In this document: in pieces, positions 10,729 through 21,435 of the stretch
Layout of the letters: each line of letters starts with the position of its first letter
Numbering within the stretch: the first letter of the stretch is position 1
NCBI GenBank assembly: GCA_021234155.1
Contig: JAJEKV010000017.1
Span: forward strand, 4,620,792-4,684,791
Origin: Isoetes taiwanensis
Lineage: Eukaryota; Streptophyta; Lycopodiopsida; Isoetales; Isoetaceae
Length of the DNA stretch: 64,000 bases
Reading direction: 5' to 3'
Translations under genes and position numbers: made by a program
Notes under the pieces: model-generated
What the model was told of the DNA's origin: nothing
The model's input: the letters and a program-made list of their open reading frames with translations, nothing else
Databases searched by the model: none

Positions 10729-12705
10729 AAAAGCAATTTGTTTGACAATGGGTAAATACCGAGTGACGGCAGCCCGATAAGCTCCAAACTGCTAGGTCGA
10801 ATTCCTGGTCTGGTAAGAAGCACACGAGCTCTGCTTCCAGCAAACTAAAACACTGCTAAATTTCATAATCATAATAATTCGTCTTCTCTTGGTCTCGGTT
10901 TTCCGGCAAGAGTTATAAAATTCCCGGCAGACAAGTATTTTAACACGACCGGCTAGAAATCCTGGCTAAAATCAACGAAGGAAATATAGGCACCGGATTC
11001 GGGCCTCGATTCCAGTAAACTTTGAGCCGAATACCCTAGCGTGGTATTCGGCCTGCTTATCTACACCATAGTTGAATCGCATGAAGATCGGAGCTTACTA
11101 ACCACATTCTGGCAATTCTATCTTGCTGTTTAATATGGCCATTCTGTTTTCATTTCATGGATATTTTTTAATCAGCTGATTCAATATGTCTGTGTTTCCC
11201 CATGGATATCATCTTAAATGCCATGCTTTTAAATTTATTTGCACTATCCCATTGCACATCTGCCATCTATAATTGGGATCCAGAAATGTATTATACATTT
11301 GGATATTTCTCATGGCTGCATTTGGAAGTTGGAATGCAACAGTTTTGCACAACATGTGTTGGTTCTTATTGAAAAGCTATGTCTATTTGTTGCACTTGGT
11401 ATAGGTGCATCCATAAATCTTAGAAATTCAGACCATGTATTCCACTCTTTGCAATGTTTCTGTCTACAAGCTTGCAACATCATTGTATTAGCAAGGCAGT
11501 TTAGGACATGCATTAAAGCAATTGTTGAATGAAATGTTTATTCGAGATAACTGAATGCACTGAAAAATATCATCAAGACTGGATAGAAAATTAATAAGGC
11601 TTTATGGCAAGTCATAATGGCATGGTTCCTAATGGTCTCCCATTGATTGATAATGGGTCTGATAAGCCTTAGCCTCTGGGAGGTTAAGGCACACATGGAC
11701 ACTTAGGGTATTCGACTTGTGCAATAAGCAAGGGGGGTATTCGACTTGTGGTATGAGCAAGGGGGTATTCGACTTGCAAAATAGTGGCCTTAGTTTAGAC
11801 GAGCCTAATACCCTTTTTTTGGGACTTTTTCAGATAGGGGTTCCGGCCAAGGAGGAATGGGTGGTATTTGACCTGCCTAATATCAACCCAAAATTGGGGG
11901 TATTTGACTTGTGGACTAAGTGTGCATGTTGAAACCACGAGTCTAATACCCCCTATTCCACGAGTCAAATACCCCCCTGGAATCGAGGTCCAAATGGGGT
12001 GCCAATAAATGCACCGTGAAATCAATGATACGTGCTCTCATGCATGAACATAGTATCTTTGGGTTCATGCTTGACTCTACTTACCACATCAAATCAATAA
12101 TACATAGTGACGGGAGCCCAGTGTTGCCGGGGGGTAAGTAAGGTTCTACTATGAAGAGCAATAAAGTTCTAATTGTATGTCATTCTTTTTTAGGAAGAAG
12201 TTGCACGTTTTAATTTCTTGTGGAATTAGCCATGTTAGTGTTGAATGTTATGGTCCTTATTATGGTTGCCTTAGGTAGAACTTTGAGAATAGACAATAGA
12301 TTGTACGTATATTGCACCTTTGCATATATTATAGGCAGATTGCATGTTAGTAGTTTTGTGTTAAACGTGTTGGAGTTCAAAATTGTTAATGTTGGATTGG
12401 TGGTTGCAAAGCGAAAACAAAGTTGGGCTAGGCAAATGTTCATTGATTTCACGAAATTTACATTGACAATTTATTGTTTCGTGTCACTACTCCAAGTATA
12501 GAAAGGCTTTTTCTACACATATATAATAGAGAGTCTTATTTTTCGTTTTTTGCTCTTTCCTCAGTTTTTCTCCGCCGACAATTTTGGTGGTTTCTCCATG
12601 TAGCAGCTATATTGATCATTTTTCTGCTGCTTTTTCAAGAAAACCTTATCCATGAGACAGTTGTCTTCTGTCTTCCAGGAACGTGGGCAACCCGACAAGA
12701 TGCCT
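10729..12705. other. Intergenic, AT-rich with a local repeat cluster
   Basis: No protein-coding gene recognised. Short open frames here (for example 11239-11532 and 12220-12501) have no recognisable similarity. The notable content is the GGGTATTCGACTTG cluster, listed separately. Its right edge is the target site of the MULE. Confidence 0.6.
11705..11990. repeat. GGGTATTCGACTTG motif cluster, both orientations
   Basis: Three close copies of GGGTATTCGACTTG at about 11707-11780 are followed by GGTATTTGACCTG and GGGTATTTGACTTGTGG, then two inverted forms (CACGAGTCTAATACCCC, CACGAGTCAAATACCCCC). Related words (GAATACCC, GGTATTCGGCC) occur near 11030-11055. Direct plus inverted copies could fold into large stem-loops and suggest the end of a transposon with short repeats. 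Confidence 0.65.
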
Positions 12706-12714
12706 TCACAGAAC
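12706..12714. other. Target-site duplication, left copy
   Basis: TCACAGAAC directly abuts the left terminus (GGACGTCCG). The same nine bases follow the right terminus at 21427-21435. Confidence 0.88.
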
Positions 12715-12950
12715 GGACGTCCGTAAATGGAGTCCGGGATCCGGTGTTTCTGGACAAATTTCCTCGGGTGTTTCTGGACGTCCAGAAACAGCCAATGCAT
12801 GCCCATCCGCTGGCCCATGGATGCATCGATGTCCAGGACGCCTGAGGATCCATGCATCCCGGCCATCTTGAACCGCGCGGTTGAACCGCGCTGTTTTTTG
12901 TCCAGAAACACCACTGCTGTTTTTTGAAGACAGTTTTCTCGGACGTGACA
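12715..12950 (+). repeat. MULE left terminal inverted repeat
   Basis: Runs from GGACGTCCGTAAATGG at the outer end to CGGACGTGACA at the inner end. It contains three GTGTTTCTGGAC words, two direct and one inverted, one of them inside the palindrome TTTCTGGACGTCCAGAAA. Its outer left end has about three extra bases relative to the right terminus. Beyond 12950 only weak similarity to the right side continues (a CAGGTGCATT and an AATTCAAACGG block). Confidence 0.9.
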
Positions 12951-13393
12951 GCATCGTACCTGTGGTAGGTTCGTTTGAGGTTGCCAGGTGCATTAAATCC
13001 AGGGTTATGATTGTACGCCTGCCAAATTCAAACGGGATTGCATTCGGCACAGGCGTGAGGAAATCCGGTAGTGCGGGTATGGTGTTTCTGGCCATGCCAA
13101 TGTGGTAGGTGTTTCAGCCCATTGACATAATATAGATAAATATTGTGAATGACAAATTTGCAACCCAACATGGAGTTGCGGGGTTTTACATCTTGAGACA
13201 TGTAATTGGAACATAAGATCTAAAACATTGAGTTGCAATTCACAAGATCCCGATTGCAACCAATTATTAATTATAAATCTCAATTGGAATTGATAACTTA
13301 ATAATGTTAAGAACGTTGGAATACAATATCTACAACATTGAATTGCAACTTTGAACTGTGGATGCAACTCATTATTAAATAGAAATTTCAATA

Positions 13394-14130
13394 ATGCAAC
13401 TCATACATGGTTCTGGCCAAGGACATGGTGTTTCTGGCCACAACCATGGTGTTTCTGGCCACAAGCATGGTGTTTCTGGCCAGAGGCAAGGTGTTTCTGG
13501 ACAGAGACATGATGTTTCTGGCCAGAGGCATGGTGTTTCTGGCCACAAGCATGGTGTTTCTGGCCAGAGGCAATGGTGGTGTTTCTGGCCAGAGGCAGTG
13601 TTTCTGGCCAGAGGCGTGGTGTTTCTGGCCAGCCATTGGTGTTTGTGGCCATGCATTGGTGTTTCTGGCCAGGCATGGTGTTTCTGGCCAGAGGAATGGT
13701 GTTTCTGGCCAGAGACATAGCTGTCCACAAGCATGGTGTTTTTGGACAGAGGCATGGTGTTTCTGGCCAGAGGCATGGTGTTTCGGCCGACCATTAGTGT
13801 TTCGGCCGAGGCAATGGTGTTTTCGGCCGAGGCATGGTGTTTTCGGCCAGCCATTGGTGTTTCGGCCGAGGCAATGGTGTTTCCGCCGAGGCATGGTGTT
13901 TCCGCCGCCCATTGGTGTTTCCGGCCATGCATTGGTGTTTTACGCCGGGCATGGTGTTTCGGCCGGAGGAATGGTGTTTACGGCCGAGACATGGTGTTTT
14001 ACGTCCATAAGCATGGTGTTTCGCCCAGGCATGGTGTTTTCGCCGAGGCATGGTGTTTTCGGCCGATCATTGGTGTTTTTCGGCGAGGCATGGTGTTCAT
14101 GGCCAAAGGCATGGTGTTTCTGGCAACCCA
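13394..14130 (+). repeat. 21-bp tandem repeat array 1 (GGTGTTTCTGGCC family)
   Basis: About 33 tandem units of 19 to 22 bases, each starting GGTGTTTC. The left two thirds use the core TCTGGCCAGA followed by GGCAT. From about 13780 the core becomes TCGGCCGA. Both cores are perfect palindromes. As 21 is a multiple of three, long stop-free frames run through both strands (repeated GVSGQRH, LARNTMP and similar). These are by-products, not genes. Diverged single units occur at 13075-13110 and 14268-14325. Confidence 0.95.
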
Positions 14131-14546
14131 CAACATCTCAATTGCAACTTATTAATAATTAAAAATCTCAGCTGGAAATGACAACCTGAAAATGTATAGA
14201 ATATTAAATTGTAACTTTCAAATCTCAAATGGAAATGATGATTTCATAATGTGTTGACTAATGGTAAGGTGTTTCTAGCCAATGTTATGGTGTTTCTGGC
14301 TGGGTGTTTCTGGCCATAACCATGGGTAATTTTGTTGTCAAGGGAGTAGTCTTAAATGCACTTGAAGTGGGTCGAAACTAAATATTCTTTAAACATCAAT
14401 GTCAATGGTACGACAGCAATCATGACTACAATTTTAAATTTGAGGGCAAATCTAATGGTTTGAAATATAATGTTCCTGTCTGAAACTATCTTGGTCGAAA
14501 CAGAAAAAGAGAGCAGAAAAAACAGGGCTGATTTCTGGGCGCAGGT

Positions 14547-16957
14547 ATGGCGGCTTCGGGCTCGGGCGCCTCCAAAATGGCGAGATGGGGCTATCGCAAT
14601 GGCAGCGAGGATGAAGACAGCGCGAGCTCTGGGAGCTCGGATTGGTATTACAGCTCCGGTGAAGCATCCTCAGAGGACGCAGGGTTAGCCGAGGGAGCCG
14701 AGTTGAAGAGGAGAGCCGAGGGGGCCGCTGTTGAAGAGGAAGAGCAGACTGAGAATGATTCCGAGAATGATAGTGAAGAGGATGCATCTCCGGAGCAAGT
14801 ACTGTTGCAAATGAAAGCCAGGGCGAAAGAAAAACATCTGGGGCAGCCAGATGCTTTGCAAACTGTTTCTTTGAGAGAGATCAAGAAGCTAAAAAGGACA
14901 GATAGGGGAAGCCCACCGCGTGGAGTACCTCAGGATGCCAAAGTAGTTGCTGCTTACTCAGAGGAGGATTCCGAGATCGATGAGGCGGCTTGGGAACGCA
15001 GGTATTATTACAGCAATAAAAAGAATAGGCATGTTTGTTTATTTCAAGGTTGTGTTTGGTCTTTGGTTAAAAAGCAAAGGCTGCAAGATCACTTGACAAA
15101 GGAGCACGGATTGGATGTGGTTGTGCAGGCTGCAACTAAGCAGAAAAGAAGGGAGGGGCGAGATTTATTCCAGTATGCTTTGAGGCGAGCCCTTGATCCA
15201 GAATATAAGTACAAGGTAAATCTGGCCAGGTTTTTGAAGAGATGCAAAGAGCTAGCTCTGGGTGCTGGCCGGGCTATGCTCCAGAATATTGAAGATGGGG
15301 AGGAGAAAGAGAACACTTTGGAGTCTTATGCTGAGAGATATGTAGCTCGGAGGAGGATGGAATGGGAGGCAATGAAGGAGCAAAACTTAGCTCAGTATGA
15401 GAGGTACATAGCACAGAATTACGGTCTGGATATTGTGGGCCGAAAGGAGTGGGCTGACCGTGAGGCTTATGGGAATTTGGAGACATGCAAGGAGGGTCTG
15501 CAGACACGGCTTCTTTATTGTGGCAGGTTTGAGGGCAGCTCAAGTGTGCCGAAATCTCCATCCACACCAGTTACATTGCTAACAAAATCCATAGTTGCTG
15601 GGATGAATTTCAAAGCTCCTCAGAAACCAAGGCTGAGGATTGGGGCCGAAACTTCTTTGGGTACCCCTTTGAGTGCTGCTGCAGCTTCTCCCATGCACCA
15701 GATGTCTACTTACTTGGATGTGGTAGATGATGGGGAGGAAGATGTGATCAAGAGAACAATGGTAACTTTGACCGAGGATTTTATTTTGGATTTTGAATTC
15801 TTCATGCATCTTGATGACCTCACTACCTTGCAATGGGTTAACAAAAAGAAGAAAGGGAAAGCCACCAAGGCCAATCCAATTCTCTCATATGATGCTCAGT
15901 GGCCCGTGCATCTTAGGAGCCCACTTTGGGCTACTGTTTCAGAGGGCAAAGGTGAATTTGTGATACGTCAATCAGAAGCTGTTTCCTTTGAGCATCCTGG
16001 TTCTGATAATCCGGAAAAGGTTGGCTTGTCTTGGTTGAATGAGCAATGCGTGGGTGCCTACTTGATGTAAGTGTCTTCCCTTTTATAGAGTCTGATTGTG
16101 CATCTTTTTTTAATTCAAAATTTCTGTGCAGGGTGGTCTCTCATACCATACTGGTCCACCAGAGATGAAGTCATGTGTTTTTTCATCCGACCTCTACATG
16201 AATAAGAGAGAGTCCATTTGGAGGAAGATTATTCCTCCTAGACCGAGAGAACCATCTCCCTTCTACTGGTTGCCCGTGGTAAGAAGGTAAGCCTTTTTTG
16301 GCATCATGACATTCATTTATATTTAAAATACTCGTCCATGTATCACTGCTCTACAGTTCTGTCTCTCTCACCTCGTTTAAGTGCAGCCACCATTGGAGCC
16401 TTTACCTCTATTGTGCTGATTGGGAAATATGTAAGTCACTTGGAGTGCCACACCCTGCCCTGCTGCATTTTGATTCTATGGTGAGATACCATTCTGCTGA
16501 TATTGCCCGAGAAATAGTGGAGTAAGTTGTTTGAATGCAATACTATTTCTTGGCTTTTTTTAAATTCATCTCTCACTAGCATGGTATGGCTGCAGGCTGC
16601 TGAAGGAAGTGCATGCTGTTTGGGGCAGCCCTGCACCAGAAATGGTTGACATTCAATTGAAATGCGCGGTCCACAGTAGCAAAATGGTTCAGACTGTGGG
16701 GTGTACACATTACTGTATACAAGGTGCTTTATCCGAGATTTCATTCTTAAGGATTTGCAGCTGCTGCCTGTCGAGGTAAGGGTATTGGTTGTGTGAAGAT
16801 ACTACTGTGCAATTACACTAACATAGCTGTAATGCAGGTGACTCCGGACTGGTTTGACAAGATTGATGTAGCAAACTGCAGAGACACATTTAGCAGCATG
16901 CTGGGCAGGCTACATGAAGCCGTGGTGCAGGCAAAAAAGCCACCCAAGACAATTTAA
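14547..16957 (+). pseudogene. Ulp1-type (C48) cysteine peptidase gene of the MULE
   Basis: Five exons: 14547-16066, 16132-16286, 16387-16521, 16596-16775 and 16838-16957, about 700 codons. The N-terminal half is acidic and Ser/Glu-rich, with a C2H2-like finger (C164-x4-C169-x12-H182-x4-H187). The C-terminal third is a Ulp1 domain: WLNEQC, FYWLPV, HHWSLYLYCADWE (catalytic His), HFDSM (Asp) and QNGSDCGVYTLLYTRC (Gln and Cys). Ulp1 enzymes cleave SUMO or related modifiers, and some plant MULEs carry them. Lesions: the exon 1-2 junction is one base out of frame. Exon 4 is one base short, shifting frame between about 16660 and 16675. An in-frame TAG sits at 16677-16679, four codons before the DCG motif. 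The region before the peptidase is unlike anything I recognise. It is either a recent pseudogene or affected by base-calling errors. Confidence 0.82.
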
Positions 16958-17189
16958 GAAATGTTCTGATCATTTTTCCTTTGCTTTTATACTCTTGAAC
17001 ATGGTTGGCTCTTAAACTCTTGAATGGCTGGAACATGGTTGCAGATTTTGTAGTTATTCCATGATTTACAGCATAAGTTATTGCATGATTATGACACAGA
17101 AGACTTGTACAGCATTCTGCAACTGTTTTGGATGATGTCTCTTTGACCAGAAACGCCAAGTATATGGCCAGAAATACCTGCTATTTTGG

Positions 17190-17285
17190 CCAGACTTCAT
17201 GGTGTTTCTGGCCAAGTTAGTGGTGTTTCTGAACAAGTCAGTGGTGTTTCTAGCCAAGCCAGTGGTGTTTCTTGCCAAGTATTGT
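17190..17285 (+). repeat. 21-bp repeat, short block of array 2
   Basis: Four units of the GGTGTTTCTGGCC family, here followed by AAGTTAGT or AAGTCAGT, lie just past the 3' end of the Ulp1 gene and inside the MULE. Confidence 0.9.
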
Positions 17286-17312
17286 GAACACATATTTGCA
17301 ACCTCTAATTGA

Positions 17313-17480
17313 AATACAATATCTAGAACATTGAGACCTCTACTTGGAATACAATATCTAAAACATTGAGAAGGATAATTGGAATACAATATCTAGAACA
17401 TTGAGACCTCTAAATGGAATACAATATCTAAAACATTGAGAAGGATAATTGCAATACAATATCTAAAACCTTAAATTGCA
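17313..17480 (+). repeat. 35-bp repeat with alternating A/B units
   Basis: Units begin AATACAATATCTA. Type A continues GAACATTGAGACCTCTA, type B continues AAACATTGAGAAGGATA. The order A-B-A-B plus a partial unit gives a 70-bp higher-order period. Similar AT-rich words (ACAATATCTACAACATTG, ATTGCAACTTT) precede array 1 near 13320, so both arrays share a flanking module. Confidence 0.85.
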
Positions 17481-17536
17481 ACTTTCGACCAGTGAGTGCA
17501 ACTCATTGTAGAAATATATTAATAGTGCAGCTCCTA

Positions 17537-17960
17537 CTGGTGTTTCTAGCCAGGGACATGGTGTTTCTTGCCAAACTTGTGGTGTTTCTGGACAAAATTG
17601 TGGTGTTTCTTGCCAAACGTGTGGTGTTTCTGGACATGTGAGTGGTGTTTCTGGCTAGAGACTTGGTGTTTATGGCCTGAGACATGGTGTTTCTGGCCAA
17701 TTGAGTGGTGTTTCTGGCCCGAGATTGTGGTGTTTCTGGACAAACTTATGGTGTTTCTGGACAAACTTGGGGTGTTTCTTGCCAAACTTGTTGTGTTTCT
17801 CGACAAACTTGTGGTGTTTCTGGACAAACTTGTGGTGTTTCTAAACAAACTTGTGGTGTTTCTTGCCAAACTTGTGGTGTTTCTGGACATATCTTGGTGT
17901 TTCTGGACATAAGCTATTTATTTCTGGTTGGTGTTTCTGGACATAAGCATGGTGTTTCTG
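17537..17960 (+). repeat. 21-bp tandem repeat array 2
   Basis: About 20 units of GGTGTTTCTGGACAAACTTGT and relatives, between the convergent 3' ends of the two MULE genes. The second half of the unit (AAACTTGT) differs from array 1, and TTGCC, GGACA and GGCCA variants mix. Stop-free frames on both strands are repeat by-products. Confidence 0.93.
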
Positions 17961-18184
17961 TAGAATATGGAGGACTTGACAGCAAGATTGGATTGAAAAT
18001 CCATATGTATCCATATGTATCCGAAAGCAGCAACTATAGTATCTTTCAAATTATCAAAAGTCATCAAAACATGGAGCACATATATGACTAATGATCTTAA
18101 TAGTGCTATATTCAAGCAATGTACCCCTTTATGCTAACTGCAACATGCATGGTCAGACCCCCTTGGCATTGCCTCCACCATCAC

Positions 18185-20990
18185 CTAAGAGCAACATGGC
18201 ATTAACCACTTAACATTACTATCCACAAGTAGAGGAAATAATTTCAAAGAGAGTGTTATAATTATTGCAGTACCTTCACATCGTGTGATATGATCTTCGC
18301 ATTCCTTCGAGAAAACACTAAGTGAAATCCTCTCCTTCCTCTTCTTGTGGCTCTCCACGAAAGGTACTGGTCTAGCAATGGTGTTCCCATTGAAGTCTTG
18401 TACCATGGCTAGACTCGGTGCCATGGTATTGACATTTCTACTTTCACTTAGCCTTGTCAGCTTATTGCTAAGTTCAGCTAAAAGGAACCAAGCTTCATTC
18501 CATACCTGGGGGCTCCTAGCAATGGTCTCCTTGAGACCTGCCATTGTCTCATCTATGCTCTGTAACATCTTGAGGTTTTCACTCAAACCAGCCCCAATTT
18601 TAAAATCCAATTCTTCATCATCGGATGCAACTCCTGTGCATGGCCCCTCTTCCCAAGAAGGCATGGTGTCATCATATGCCTCGGCAAAGCACCTTAGATT
18701 GGACAGCCCGCCAGCCTGAGAACCATGTAGAGTACTACAAAACCTTAGAATGTCTTCCTCTTTGTACTTGGACATCATCATGATCACCTTGACTTGATGC
18801 TTGCACATATTCCCTTTCATACCCCATGGACAATCACATGATGACCAATGTTCATGTGCAACATCCACTAAGTAAGGCAAAGCCTCTCGGTTATCATCCC
18901 AGCTGTCCATGTTTTGACTCCACACCTCGGCTCTCCCCTCCTTGAAGTTCAGCCATCTAACAGCTACATCTGGAAGTTCTCGAGCACCTATGATGGCAGT
19001 CTCAACTATGTGCTCCTATCTCTTGTTGGTTTTAAAACCCGAATCCTTCATGAACCTATCAAAGGACAAGTGAGTTTGTAATACACCTATAAGCATGTAA
19101 ATGAGTCAATCTATTCTACTTCCTCTCAAGGCATGCTTGGATACCCCTAATCTCCTCTTCATGTGCCCATGGTAGGACTCTATACCAGCATTAGTCTCTT
19201 GGTTAGCATGTGGATACATCCTTGTGGCAATTATCCAATGTGTGATGTTATTGGTCCAAACTCGTTTCATATACCTCACAACCCTCTTCCACATCTTGTA
19301 CTTTTCCTTGAATTCATCCAACAACTTCTTGGCCTCTTTGATGCATGCTTCCACATAATCACTAGTCCTTCTTGGGTCAACATCTACTTTAGTGGCATAC
19401 ATAATATGACCGAGGTCCTTAAACATTCCCCCCCTCACCTTCTTGTTCTTCACGTGCTTTAAAAGCAACTTCATCCAGTTTCTTCGAACATGCCAAATAC
19501 ACAACTGAGTTTTGGTTTCGGGCCAAACATCTTTCAAGGCATTGATTTCAGCCTGTGCGTCATCTACAATGAAGCATGCAGGTTCCCAAGTTGGGTCTTC
19601 CCTATGTATGCGGTTCTTCATTGCAATCAGCCAAGGATGGATGTCCTCCTCGGTGGCACTAGAGGATAGAACCCAAGCAACAAGGACACCATTTCCATGC
19701 GTGTCATAAACTAGCAAGGTATAAAGGCTGTAGCAGTGGTCATTGGTCTTGAAAGTTGAATCTAAAGCTACAGCATTCCCCCTTCCATGCTCTAATAGTA
19801 TCTTCATTTGGAAGGGTGTGATGATGCCCAATGTGAAAGGGACTCTCTCCTGATACAAGAACACATATTCTGGATGTAAATCAACCCACATCCTAACACT
19901 TGTGGCCACATTCTTGTGCAGCATCCACGTGTCAGTAGCCAGCTTGCGGGACAAATTATATAAATCATCCATGGCTAAGAATGCATCTCTGTTCTTGGGG
20001 GCATTGGGATCCATCCTCTTTTCTATCTCCCATTGTTCCTCGTGTTGATGGAAGACCTCTTGGGGAGTGTGGTTATGAAGCAACTGTTGGTAGGCCCAAG
20101 CCTTCTTACCCTTTGAGAGCCATGGAGTTACATCATGCCTTGTTCTTGCGCATTGGGGACCTCAATTCCATGGCAGACTTTCTCTTGATTATCAATGTGC
20201 CTCATCTCGTAGTATGTAATTTTACATATATCAGGCCTCAAATACAATTGCTTCACCTGAAAGTGGCACCTGCAACCTCGCCTAATACTCATTCCTCTCC
20301 CTTGCCTCCTTGAGTAGGAAGGATTCTTCTTCTTTGCTTCAGCAATTAGAGCTCGGGTTGTTTTATCTTTGACCTCCCGAGAACGTTCACGATAATCTTC
20401 AGGGCAATAGCTGCAGCAGTAGCTATAATTGAGAAATAGTTGTTCAGTTACAAACCTAAGCAATAAGTCTCAAGAATAAAGCTAAGCTACAGCTAAGAAA
20501 TAACGGTTCCCGGTTCACTTCACTTGAAATTCCATGAAGCCATTTAGGCAGTAAAAGAATGAAACTGAATGACAAAAACAATTCACTTACTTGGTTATTT
20601 TAAGGTGGGCATTTTGGTCGACTCTTTTCTTGGCAGATCCCTCTTCTCTACCCTGAGATCCATGCTTCCTGAAGCTGGTGTTGCACCCTGGCAAATTCTG
20701 CTCCCCTTCCACGAAATCTTGCACCCTGTTTGTCGGGATATAGCATGCATGCACTGGAATAGTTTGGTGTCCAGGGTAGGTTACTTGCACAACAGAATGC
20801 TGCTCTATCTCCCATTGCAATTGCAGTCTCGAAAATACACCGAGGAGGGGATCTTGAACCGGGAGATGCAAAAGAGTCTGGAAGAAAAAAATGACTACAG
20901 AGATTTGGCAAACTGCTAAAACTGAACACAATATCAAGCTCTGTCTAACCTTACCTGTTCTATCTCGATGTCATTATGCTTTGCCTCCAT
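18185..20990 (-). pseudogene. MURA-type MULE transposase
   Basis: Minus-strand gene with exons 20990-20955, 20877-20591 and 20422-18274 or beyond, joined in one frame. In order: a Cys/His segment (GCRCHFQVKQLYLRPD...CHG, about 20200-20290); a DDE core with ALDSTFKTN (first Asp), WVLSSSATEEDIHPWL, FIVDDAQAEINALKD (second Asp), QLCIWHVRRNW and TNAGIESYHGHMKRRL (candidate Glu); and a SWIM zinc finger CDCPWGMKGNMCKH (CxC...CxH). It would bind the element ends and catalyse transposition. Lesions: one base is missing near the CCCC run at about 20153, and in-frame stops lie at 19106-19108 (TGA where Trp is usual) and 19016-19018 (TAG). The start lies 437 bp inside the right end, as expected for transcription from the terminus. 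Confidence 0.88.
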
Positions 20991-21193
20991 GCCTGGCCCG
21001 AACCCAGGCGTTCCAATGGATTTTCAAACAGGGCTGCCAGAATGGTTTCTGAGATCTGTGGTAACAGCAAAGATCCCCCAATTCCGTTTGAATTGGGCCA
21101 ATCTTGGGATGGAAATACTACCACCACATTCATTAAATGCACCTGTACAAACAAGTACAGGGGACACTGCCACAGTTACAAGTCAAAATAAAG

Positions 21194-21426
21194 TGTCACG
21201 TCCGAGAAAACTGTCTTCAAAAAACAGCAGTGGTGTTTCTGGACAAAAAACAGCGCGGTTCAACCGCGCGGTTCAAGATGGCCGGGATGCATGGATCCTC
21301 GGGCGTCCTGGGCATCGATGCATCCATGGGCCAACGGATGGGCATGCATTGGCTGTTTCTGGACGTCCAGAAACACCCGAGGAAATTTGTCCAGAAACAC
21401 CGGATCCCGGACTCCATTTACGGACG
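21194..21426 (-). repeat. MULE right terminal inverted repeat
   Basis: Reverse complement of the left terminus with about three substitutions in some 230 bases. It runs from TGTCACGTCCG at the inner end to CCATTTACGGACG at the outer end, followed directly by TCACAGAAC. Confidence 0.9.
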
Positions 21427-21435
21427 TCACAGAAC

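Larger units (their letters stand above)
12715..21426. mobile_element. Autonomous-type Mutator-like element with Ulp1 and MURA genes
   Basis: An 8712-bp unit is bounded by inverted copies of one sequence (12715-12950 and 21194-21426) and flanked directly by the 9-bp duplication TCACAGAAC (12706-12714 and 21427-21435). Nine-base target duplications and long inverted termini are the hallmark of Mutator-like elements. Inside are a Ulp1-type peptidase gene (14547-16957, +) and a MURA-type transposase gene (20990-18185, -) that converge, the same plan as maize MuDR with mudrA and mudrB. Two arrays of a 21-bp repeat that shares a motif with the termini lie inside. The element left a clean duplication and its termini differ at only about three positions, so insertion looks recent. 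Both genes nevertheless have frame lesions, so it may be an immobile copy or the lesions may be sequence errors. Confidence 0.9.

Noticed and set aside
12561-13108. Several frames in and beside the MULE left terminus
   Set aside because: The same frames appear in the right terminus on the other strand. They are terminal-repeat sequence, not genes.
13394-14130. CRISPR-like array
   Set aside because: Units are contiguous 21-mers without unique spacers, in nuclear plant DNA inside a transposon.
13375-14162. Long open frames on both strands with heptapeptide-like repeats
   Set aside because: They arise because the 21-bp repeat unit is a multiple of three. Stop-free frames exist in several phases and both strands, with no start context or splice support.
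14452-14787. 111-codon minus-strand frame
   Set aside because: Antisense to the start of the Ulp1 gene; its Pro/Ser/Arg content reflects Glu/Ser-rich codons on the other strand.
17546-18091. Open frames of about 115-130 codons on both strands
   Set aside because: By-products of the second 21-bp array, as for the first.
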